Source: an uncultured Clostridium sp. (GTDB taxonomy: Bacteria; Bacillota; Clostridia; Lachnospirales; Anaerotignaceae). Taken from it: a stretch of 6,607 nucleotides of DNA. Position numbers and translations under genes: made by a program. Below are positions 1-4,287 of this stretch, in pieces; positions within the stretch are counted from its first letter, which is position 1; each line of letters starts with the position of its first letter. The stretch lies in the NCBI GenBank assembly GCA_947246775.1, contig CAMXTM010000113.1, forward strand, positions 1 to 6,607, written 5' to 3'. A model generated the notes under the pieces. The model was not told the DNA's origin. It did not search any database and saw only the letters and a list, made by a program, of their open reading frames with translations.

Positions 1-3
1 AGT

Positions 4-11
4 AAAGGAGG
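4..11 (+). promoter_or_regulatory. Ribosome binding site of the sipL-like gene
   Basis: AAAGGAGG ends 8 nt before the ATG at 20, a near-perfect Shine-Dalgarno match that fixes this start. Confidence 0.85.
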
Positions 12-19
12 CTTTTGGT

Positions 20-1591
20 ATGTCTTGGGATTTAGAAAAAAAGAAAATCACACTCGACCAACAAGTTGGCAAAGAATCTTCTCAAATATTACTAGAGGGC
101 GATGTGATTGTACCAGACAGCAAACCAGATATAGAAAAAATATTGCGCTGTAGTGGCGTTGTACAGCTACAAGAGGCAAAGGGAAACGAAGATAGAGTTA
201 ATTTTTCAGGAGAATTGTTGCTCTCTATTCTATATCAAGGCAAAAAAAGCATAAAACCCATTAGTGGTATGGAAACATCGCTGCCCATTGAGGATATTAT
301 ACATATTGATGGTATAGACCAAAATGCAGATATTACACTTTCTGCTGTACTCAATCATTTAGACTGCAAATTGTTAAATGATAGAAAAATCAATATCAAA
401 GCAGTCATTACAGTGACCGCTGAAGCAACTACTTCCTACACAGGCGAAATGATAGAAGCAATCAATGATATGGCAGAATTACAAATCAAAAAGGGTACTA
501 TGAGCATTAACAATACAGTAGAAAATAAAAAAGATAGGTTTATCGTCAAAGAAGAGTTAACAATTCCAAACAACAAGCCTAATATTGGAGAAATTTTACA
601 AACAAGCGTTTCTATTGTAGACAAAGACATTCGAGCTATGGACGGCAGGGTATTAGTACGAGGAAATTTAAAAATTACTACACTTTACATAGGAGATACT
701 GACGACAGCATACTAGAAGTAGTAGAGCATGAAATTCCTTTTAGCGGATACATTGACGGCAGTGATATTACAAGCAAAATGCTTGTTAATGCTGATTTAC
801 AAATTGAAAACAAAGAAATACAACCTATGTCAGACGAAGATGGCGAAGACCGCATATTAAACACAGAAATTACCATTGGAACTACAATGAAAGTAACAGA
901 CAGTGAAGAAATGGAATTGATAGAAGATGCCTATTATCCTGGAAAACCTCTTGCCATACAAAGAGAAACCATACGCTACCCTAATATTATAGGCACAAGC
1001 AAAAGTCAATTTGCTGTAAAGGACACCCTTGTATTAGAAGACAGTGCTACACCGATTATGCAAATAGAAACCGTTTGGGCAAATGTAACGATTGATGAAG
1101 TTATACCAATGCAAGACAAAATAGAAGTACAAGGCGTTGTAGCATTTGAGGTACTTTACATAGGAGAAAGCGACACCTCACCTATTGCTGTCATTACACA
1201 GAGTGTACCTTTTTCACAAGAATTAGAGGTAAAAGGAAATCACAACGATTCTGACATACACATTACAGCTTCTATAGAAAACGTAAGTGCTAATATGCTT
1301 TCCAGCAATGAAATTGAAGTACGTGCTACGCTCAACATGGACGCTATGATAACAGAAGAAAAAGAGGGCGAAATCATTACAGAAATTGATTTTGATGAAT
1401 CAGACGAAATACAAGACCGCTCTTTTGCCAGTGCTGTTATTTATGTTGTACAAAGAGATGACAGCCTTTGGAGCATTGCTAAGCAATACAACACCACTAT
1501 AGACGACATTGTCATGCTAAACGACATTGAAAACCCAGAAATGATTTACTCAGGGCAAAAGCTACTAATACTAAAAAAAGTCCCAGCTTAA
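20..1591 (+). CDS. sipL: DUF3794 (SPOCS) and LysM protein, SipL-like spore coat morphogenesis factor
   Basis: The 523-residue protein has three degenerate copies of the SPOCS/DUF3794 unit, opening near residues 22-48 (LEGDVIVPDSKPDIEKIL), 173-198 (VKEELTIPNNKPNIGEIL) and 330-357 (VKDTLVLEDSATPIMQIE). A C-terminal LysM domain follows at about 474-518 (YVVQRDDSLWSIAKQYNTT, then NDIENPEMIYSGQKLLIL). There is no signal peptide or membrane segment, as expected for a mother-cell cytoplasmic protein. This architecture matches C. difficile SipL, whose LysM domain binds SpoIVA and tethers coat to the forespore; SpoVID plays this role in Bacillus. The start is clear: AAAGGAGG at 4-11 lies 8 nt before the ATG. 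The promoter is outside the window, so a sporulation sigma factor cannot be checked. The domain call is firm. The SipL assignment is an inference, because clostridia can carry other DUF3794 proteins. Confidence 0.82.
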   Translation: MSWDLEKKKITLDQQVGKESSQILLEGDVIVPDSKPDIEKILRCSGVVQLQEAKGNEDRVNFSGELLLSILYQGKKSIKPISGMETSLPIEDIIHIDGIDQNADITLSAVLNHLDCKLLNDRKINIKAVITVTAEATTSYTGEMIEAINDMAELQIKKGTMSINNTVENKKDRFIVKEELTIPNNKPNIGEILQTSVSIVDKDIRAMDGRVLVRGNLKITTLYIGDTDDSILEVVEHEIPFSGYIDGSDITSKMLVNADLQIENKEIQPMSDEDGEDRILNTEITIGTTMKVTDSEEMELIEDAYYPGKPLAIQRETIRYPNIIGTSKSQFAVKDTLVLEDSATPIMQIETVWANVTIDEVIPMQDKIEVQGVVAFEVLYIGESDTSPIAVITQSVPFSQELEVKGNHNDSDIHITASIENVSANMLSSNEIEVRATLNMDAMITEEKEGEIITEIDFDESDEIQDRSFASAVIYVVQRDDSLWSIAKQYNTTIDDIVMLNDIENPEMIYSGQKLLILKKVPA

Positions 1592-1595
1592 TAAT

Positions 1596-1614
1596 AAAGA
1601 CCTTGAGGGCGTTG
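1596..1614 (+). repeat. Left copy of a 19-bp inverted repeat
   Basis: AAAGACCTTGAGGGCGTTG is the exact reverse complement of 2546-2564, and the match stops at both ends. This copy begins 4 nt after the stop codon of the sipL-like gene. The right copy begins 1 nt after the stop codon of the EF-hand gene on the other strand. Each copy therefore sits at the same place and orientation relative to the gene it follows. This fits a dispersed 3'-end repeat, or less likely the ends of a small inserted module. Confidence 0.8.
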
Positions 1615-1621
1615 CCCTCAA
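1603..1621 (+). repeat. Short hairpin directly after the sipL-like gene
   Basis: An 8-bp perfect stem, TTGAGGGC at 1603-1610 pairing with GCCCTCAA at 1614-1621, closes on a 3-nt loop. No T-run follows, so it is not a terminator by itself. Its left arm lies inside the 19-bp sequence repeated in inverted orientation at 2546-2564, which suggests it belongs to a dispersed repeat. Confidence 0.6.
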
Positions 1622-1628
1622 ACTCCCA

Positions 1629-1652
1629 TTTCTTTTCTTGAAAGAAAAGAAA
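1629..1652. repeat. Purine/pyrimidine palindrome between two hairpins
   Basis: TTTCTTTTCTT (1629-1639) and AAGAAAAGAAA (1642-1652) form an 11-bp perfect inverted repeat with a 2-nt centre. Each arm is purely pyrimidine or purely purine. It sits between the 1603-1621 hairpin and the 1668-1694 terminator, and the three look like one composite intergenic repeat. Function is unknown. Confidence 0.6.
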
Positions 1653-1667
1653 CAAAAGAACTTTAAC

Positions 1668-1702
1668 AGAGAGGGCAGCTCCGCTGCCCTCTCTAATTTT
1701 TT
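1668..1702 (+). terminator. Rho-independent terminator of the sipL-like gene, possibly bidirectional
   Basis: A 12-bp GC-rich stem (AGAGAGGGCAGC at 1668-1679 with GCTGCCCTCTCT at 1683-1694) closes on a 3-nt loop and is followed by six T at 1697-1702. It lies 76 nt after the stop of the sipL-like gene. The T-run overlaps the stop codon of the convergent regulator gene. Read on the minus strand, the same stem is followed by a weaker T-rich tract, so it may also end that transcript. Confidence 0.85.
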
Positions 1703-1913
1703 AAAAAAGATTATCATAATCAATATGCTCCATAATATATTCTACATTACAGTGCAAAATATTACAAAGTTTATCAATTGTATTTACTTCAATATTTCTA
1801 TTATGGCGCAATCTATCTAATTGAGAAGGATTCACTCGATGTTTTGTATAAAGGTCGTACTGTGTAATGCCTTTTTCTTTCATGGTTATCCATAAACGGT
1901 CATATTTTATCAT
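1701..1913 (-). CDS. Small Cro/C1-type (XRE) helix-turn-helix regulator
   Basis: This 70-residue protein is essentially one DNA-binding domain. The helix-turn-helix spans roughly residues 16-38 (ITQYDLYTKHRV, then NPSQLDRLRHNRN as recognition helix). It is followed by the typical fourth and fifth helices (VNTIDKLCNILHC) and the short tail NVEYIMEHI. Such single-domain Cro-like proteins usually repress their own promoter as dimers and need no effector domain. The ATG at 1911-1913 has a modest AGGTAGGG-like ribosome site upstream; a second Met at residue 11 would remove helix 1 and is less likely. The gene is divergent from the DUF6809-like gene, and the half-site cluster at 1981-2020 between them is its most likely target. 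It ends against the terminator at 1668-1702. No toxin-type partner is recognisable. Confidence 0.88.
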   Translation of the reverse strand: MIKYDRLWITMKEKGITQYDLYTKHRVNPSQLDRLRHNRNIEVNTIDKLCNILHCNVEYIMEHIDYDNLF

Positions 1914-1945
1914 ATTTATCCCTACCTTTTTAAAATAACGCTTGC

Positions 1946-1973
1946 ATTTTATCCATTATCCTTGTAAAATTAA
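1946..1973 (-). promoter_or_regulatory. Possible sigma-A promoter of the XRE regulator
   Basis: On the minus strand, a -35-like TTAATT (1968-1973) is separated by 16 bp from a -10-like TAAAAT (1946-1951), 33 bp upstream of the ATG. The -10 matches 5 of 6 consensus bases and the -35 only 3 of 6. The operator-like repeats begin 8 bp upstream of the -35. The call is weak because the region is very AT-rich. Confidence 0.3.
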
Positions 1974-1980
1974 CTTAAAA

Positions 1981-2020
1981 ATAGAGTTCGTATACGAACT
2001 CTTTATTATACGAACTCTAT
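1981..2020. promoter_or_regulatory. Operator-like cluster of three GAGTTCG half-sites
   Basis: An 18-bp perfect palindrome, GAGTTCGTATACGAACTC, occupies 1984-2001. Its right half recurs at 2007-2017 (TATACGAACTC, a direct repeat of 1991-2001 at 16-bp spacing). ATAGAGTTCGTATA (1981-1994) is also the exact reverse complement of TATACGAACTCTAT (2007-2020). The left half-site can therefore pair with either of two identical right half-sites. The cluster lies midway between the divergent regulator and the DUF6809-like gene, about 67 and 54 bp from their start codons. That is the expected place for an operator controlling both. It is not a Gram-positive LexA box, which is GAAC-N4-GTTC; here the order is GTTC-N6-GAAC. 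Confidence 0.75.
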
Positions 2021-2032
2021 TGATTGCACAAA

Positions 2033-2041
2033 TTATATAAA
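2033..2041 (+). promoter_or_regulatory. Possible -10 region of the DUF6809-like gene
   Basis: The TTATATAAA stretch, 33 nt before the ATG, is the best -10 candidate. No TTGACA-like -35 lies at normal spacing. The expected -35 position (about 2010-2016) falls inside the third operator half-site, so occupancy there would block RNA polymerase. This is position-based inference only. Confidence 0.25.
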
Positions 2042-2058
2042 AAATAAATTGCATTTTG

Positions 2059-2066
2059 AAAGGAGA
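2059..2066 (+). promoter_or_regulatory. Ribosome binding site of the DUF6809-like gene
   Basis: AAAGGAGA ends 8 nt before the ATG at 2075. This strong Shine-Dalgarno sequence is good evidence that the small gene is translated. Confidence 0.8.
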
Positions 2067-2074
2067 AGCAGCGC

Positions 2075-2371
2075 ATGAAAAGTATTTTGGAAATGTTTGC
2101 AAATGATGAGCTAGAAATTAGCTCAAGATATTATGAATATAGCAAAGAATTTCGACAAAAAGAGAATGAAATGGAAAAAATCAGGGACAAAATACTAGAC
2201 AAGCTAGATGAGGAGGGAAAAACTTTACTTGACGAATATGAAAACGCAAATGCTGATTTACAAGGTATTACAAAAACAATTGAGTTTATATATGGCTATC
2301 AAATAGGCTCTTTGATGATGATTGATGTGTACTCTGTTTTAGATTCTCCAGCGCTTAATGAACGATACTAG
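2075..2371 (+). CDS. Small DUF6809-like protein of unknown function
   Basis: The 98-residue protein is probably cytoplasmic and mostly helical. Residues 1-67 are highly charged (KEFRQKENEMEKIRDKILDK near 24-43, then LDEEGKTLLDEYENANADLQ) with heptad-like hydrophobic spacing suggesting a coiled coil. A hydrophobic segment FIYGYQIGSLMMIDVYSVL follows at about 71-89. The layout of a charged helical hairpin followed by a [F/Y]-x-x-G-[Y/F]-x-x-G-x-x-[L/M]-[L/M] motif resembles DUF6809 proteins of gut Firmicutes, whose function is unknown. The hydrophobic stretch contains Asp and Tyr, so a buried helix is likelier than a membrane span. The gene is monocistronic, has a strong ribosome site and its own terminator, and is divergent from the XRE gene, which probably regulates it. 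No toxin or enzyme motif is visible. Confidence 0.8.
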   Translation: MKSILEMFANDELEISSRYYEYSKEFRQKENEMEKIRDKILDKLDEEGKTLLDEYENANADLQGITKTIEFIYGYQIGSLMMIDVYSVLDSPALNERY

Positions 2372-2389
2372 AATAGTCTAATAAAGTTT

Positions 2390-2439
2390 AAAAAAAGGCT
2401 GACCCCTACCAAAATGTGAGGTCAGCTATATTTTTGTTT
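2390..2439. terminator. Bidirectional rho-independent terminator
   Basis: A stem of 7 Watson-Crick pairs (GCTGACC at 2398-2404 with GGTCAGC at 2420-2426), extendable by one G-T pair, is followed on the plus strand by a T-rich tract at 2431-2439. On the minus strand it is followed by seven T (2390-2396 as A). It can end the DUF6809-like transcript from the left and the EF-hand transcript from the right. Confidence 0.8.
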
Positions 2440-2459
2440 GCAAAAACGATAGTTTTTGC
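2440..2459. repeat. Perfect 8-bp hairpin
   Basis: GCAAAAAC (2440-2447) and GTTTTTGC (2452-2459) flank a 4-nt loop, directly after the bidirectional terminator. It is one of four consecutive hairpins in this intergenic stretch. No independent function is evident. Confidence 0.55.
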
Positions 2460-2477
2460 TGAAAAGTTTAGGCTCAA

Positions 2478-2525
2478 GCCCTTTTTAAAGGGCGCTGAAC
2501 GTCCAGTGGACGTTCGCTTAGCGCC
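2478..2525. repeat. Two abutting hairpins, one a long cruciform-like palindrome
   Basis: The first stem is GCCCTTT (2478-2484) with AAAGGGC (2487-2493). The second has an inner stem GAACGTCCA (2497-2505) with TGGACGTTC (2507-2515) around one base, and an outer stem GGCGCT (2491-2496) with AGCGCC (2520-2525), interrupted by a 4-nt bulge. The stems share 2491-2493, so the full structures are partly alternative. The stretch is much more GC-rich than its surroundings, pointing to a repeat-family origin. No T-run follows on either strand. Confidence 0.65.
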
Positions 2526-2545
2526 GACCGAAGCGGAGCGTAGAC

Positions 2546-2564
2546 CAACGCCCTCAAGGTCTTT
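2546..2564 (-). repeat. Right copy of the 19-bp inverted repeat
   Basis: Read on the minus strand this is identical to 1596-1614. It starts 1 nt after the TAA of the EF-hand gene. The two copies bracket about 930 bp that contain the XRE regulator, the DUF6809-like gene and both hairpin arrays. Confidence 0.8.
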
Positions 2565-2565
2565 T

Positions 2566-3630
2566 TTAAACCGCTACGTCAACGTGCTGTACTGTGCCAG
2601 AGCCACCGCTTTCTTTTAAATAGAAACCAGTTCTTCTAACCTGTCCATTTACGTCTCCTGTTTCATTATTTTGCAAAGTAAAATCAGTAGAAACGCTGCC
2701 TAAATAGATTGCGCCTACATCAGCGTCAGCCAAGCCGACTAATTTTGTATTGCCAGAATCATCTTGTGTCCAAATTTTTAATTTGTCAAAAATAGGGTCA
2801 TTTTCATCAATCCAGCCATTGCCGTCTGCGTCATATTCCGCAAGCTCTGCAAAACCATTACCCGTTTTTGCTCCAAAAAGTTCATTGCCATCATCAATAA
2901 TGCCATTGCCATTTTTGTCATAGGCAAGATAGCCACTACCCTTTTGCAAACGAGAAATGCTTTCTTTGTTTCCATCACCATCAATGTCAAACAAGAATTT
3001 TTGGTCTGACAGGTCTGCGCTATTTCCCTCTAAATTGATTACAAGTGGGTCTGTAAATACAACATCTTCTTGCCACTCTGCATCAAATTTTGCTTGGAAT
3101 CCTCTTGACATTTCCACATCAATATTAAAATTGATTTCTCTACCATCTTCTGTTTTTGCTATGCCCACTGTAGAAAATGTGGTATGTTCTACCTCAGCAA
3201 AAAAGCTAGATGTTTTTACATTTCTGACCCATTTTCCTGGCGCAGCAGATTTTGTTGTCAATGCAGCTACATTGTCAAACTTGCTATCGCTGCCATTGTC
3301 AAAAATTTCAAACAAACTCATTGGTTTTTTGCTAGTAATGCTTTTTGCCATTTTATCCAATGCTTTCAGCATTTTTTCTACCAGTTTCATTTTTACTGTC
3401 CACTCATCTTCATAAGAGGACTCTGTTTTTTGTGTATTTGCACTTTCTGCCATGCCTGCTTGCTGCTCTATCATGTCTTTTACCATATCAGACATCGTAG
3501 GCTTTTTGGCACTTTCTGTGCCTTTATTATTTGCCATGACATATTGTACTTTTTCTTCTCTTGTTTCTTGTCGTATCGCAGTATAGGTTCTATCCGACTG
3601 CATTGCTACTGAACTAGATGTAATTTTCAT
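2566..3630 (-). CDS. EF-hand-like calcium-binding protein of unknown function
   Basis: The 354-residue protein has three Ca2+-loop-like motifs: DIDGDGNKESIS at 215-226, DKNGNGIIDDGNELFG at 238-253 and DADGNGWIDENDPIF at 267-281. The preceding TDPLVINLEGN (194-203) and following FDKLKIWTQDDSGN complete a block also seen in the non-repeat part of large RTX-type and VCBS-like calcium-binding proteins. No GGxGxDxUx nonapeptide repeats are present. Residues 1-110 are polar and helix-prone, with a possible amphipathic helix at about 75-98 (WTVKMKLVEKMLKALDKMAK). No signal peptide, membrane anchor or sortase motif is visible, so location is open: cytoplasmic, or exported by an unrecognised route. 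The ATG has AAAGGGGA (3641-3648) upstream at 10-nt spacing. It is transcribed away from the signal peptidase gene's terminator region, probably alone. No enzymatic function can be assigned. Confidence 0.85.
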   Translation of the reverse strand: MKITSSSVAMQSDRTYTAIRQETREEKVQYVMANNKGTESAKKPTMSDMVKDMIEQQAGMAESANTQKTESSYEDEWTVKMKLVEKMLKALDKMAKSITSKKPMSLFEIFDNGSDSKFDNVAALTTKSAAPGKWVRNVKTSSFFAEVEHTTFSTVGIAKTEDGREINFNIDVEMSRGFQAKFDAEWQEDVVFTDPLVINLEGNSADLSDQKFLFDIDGDGNKESISRLQKGSGYLAYDKNGNGIIDDGNELFGAKTGNGFAELAEYDADGNGWIDENDPIFDKLKIWTQDDSGNTKLVGLADADVGAIYLGSVSTDFTLQNNETGDVNGQVRRTGFYLKESGGSGTVQHVDVAV

Positions 3631-3719
3631 ATTTTACTTCTCCCCTTTCCTCACTTTTTGTAAAAAATAGTTCTATATAAAACACTATTGCTATATTATT
3701 CATTAAAACAACAGTCTTT

Positions 3720-3725
3720 ATTATA
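3720..3725 (-). promoter_or_regulatory. Possible -10 box of the EF-hand gene
   Basis: A consensus TATAAT lies on the minus strand about 90 bp upstream of the ATG. No good -35 is found at 16-18 bp, and the surrounding sequence is extremely AT-rich. If used, it would leave a 5' untranslated leader of roughly 80 nt. Confidence 0.22.
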
Positions 3726-3739
3726 TTATCGTCTTTTTT

Positions 3740-3766
3740 ACAAAAGAAATAAGCCAAATATTGGCT
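3740..3766 (-). terminator. Weak terminator-like hairpin after the signal peptidase gene
   Basis: On the minus strand, AGCCAA and TTGGCT form a 6-bp stem with a 3-nt loop (3752-3766), followed by a T-rich tract (TATTTCTTTTG). The stem overlaps the TAG stop of the signal peptidase gene. The short stem and interrupted T-run suggest partial termination, so read-through into the EF-hand gene is possible. Confidence 0.45.
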
Positions 3767-4262
3767 AAAATCTCTTGATTGTTTTAAAAGGGTACCATCG
3801 CAATATCACTTTTCCTTTTAGCTCACTTTCTGAAACAATGCCCATTTTACGACTATCATAACTATATTTTCTATTATCTCCCAGCACAAAGAGTCCACCC
3901 TTTGGAATGGTCAGTGAAACTTCTCCCTCTGTAACATCGGTAATATATTCTTCTGAAATTTGTTCCTCATTGCGATAGACAACGCCATCTTTAATTTCTA
4001 TTTTATCTCCAGCCATGCCAATCACTCTTTTGATAACATCTCTTTCACCATCTACATCTATCATATGAAACACCACTACATCACCGATAGTATATTTTCC
4101 TGTCATGGTAAGCAAGCGTGATGTCACAACCTTATCACCATCTAAAAAGGTTGGTGACATTGACTCACCTTCTATCGTAACCGGCCATGCAAAAAAATAA
4201 AGTATCAAAACAATTACAAAAGCATATAGTATTGTTTTGAGCCAATCCTTTACTACTTCCAA
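3765..4262 (-). CDS. lepB: Type I signal peptidase (SipS/LepB family)
   Basis: This 165-residue membrane protease removes signal peptides from exported pre-proteins on the outer face of the membrane. One N-terminal transmembrane helix spans about residues 9-28. All family boxes are present: the catalytic Ser34 in GESMSPTFLDGD, the general-base Lys78 in RDVIKRVIGMAGD, and the C-terminal GDNRKYSYDSRKMG at 128-141. Having Lys rather than His makes it the prokaryotic (P) type, not a SipW-like ER-type enzyme. The length is usual for short Firmicute enzymes. The start is TTG at 4260-4262: an in-frame stop lies just upstream and the first internal ATG is residue 35, inside the active site. It is the last gene of the tldD-pmbA operon, 25 nt after pmbA. 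Confidence 0.95.
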   Translation of the reverse strand: MEVVKDWLKTILYAFVIVLILYFFAWPVTIEGESMSPTFLDGDKVVTSRLLTMTGKYTIGDVVVFHMIDVDGERDVIKRVIGMAGDKIEIKDGVVYRNEEQISEEYITDVTEGEVSLTIPKGGLFVLGDNRKYSYDSRKMGIVSESELKGKVILRWYPFKTIKRF

Positions 4263-4268
4263 TTTTAT

Positions 4269-4274
4269 CCCCTC
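4269..4274 (-). promoter_or_regulatory. Ribosome binding site deciding the TTG start of the signal peptidase
   Basis: GAGGGG on the minus strand ends 6 nt before TTG at 4260-4262. No ATG or GTG is available between the upstream in-frame stop and residue 35, so this site settles the start. Confidence 0.8.
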
Positions 4275-4287
4275 GTTTTATCAAAAT

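Noticed and set aside
1638..1820. 60-codon plus-strand frame over the terminator and the XRE gene
   Set aside because: It runs through a strong terminator hairpin and lies antisense to a convincing HTH gene, without a ribosome site.
1981..2020. LexA (SOS) box
   Set aside because: The Gram-positive SOS box is GAAC-N4-GTTC. This sequence has the reverse order, GTTC-N6-GAAC, and neither neighbouring gene is a DNA-repair gene.
1701..2371. Toxin-antitoxin pair
   Set aside because: The genes are divergent rather than co-directional, neither has a known toxin fold motif, and the DUF6809-like family has no established toxic activity.
2416..2619. 67-codon plus-strand frame across the hairpin cluster
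   Set aside because: It begins inside a terminator and crosses several palindromes into the 3' end of an opposing gene, so it is not credible as coding.
2957..3612. Two long plus-strand open frames (152 and 142 codons) antisense to the EF-hand gene
   Set aside because: They have no ribosome binding site or recognisable domain, and their low-complexity Phe/Ser/Cys-rich translations are typical of the reverse strand of a real gene.
2566..3630. RTX toxin or type I secreted haemolysin
   Set aside because: There are no GGxGxDxUx repeats and no C-terminal secretion signal pattern. Only the associated EF-hand-like block is present.
3723..3735. Sigma-D (flagellar) promoter: GACGATAA on the minus strand upstream of the EF-hand gene
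   Set aside because: It is close to GCCGATAA, but there is no TAAA element at the required spacing upstream, and no flagellar gene is in the window.
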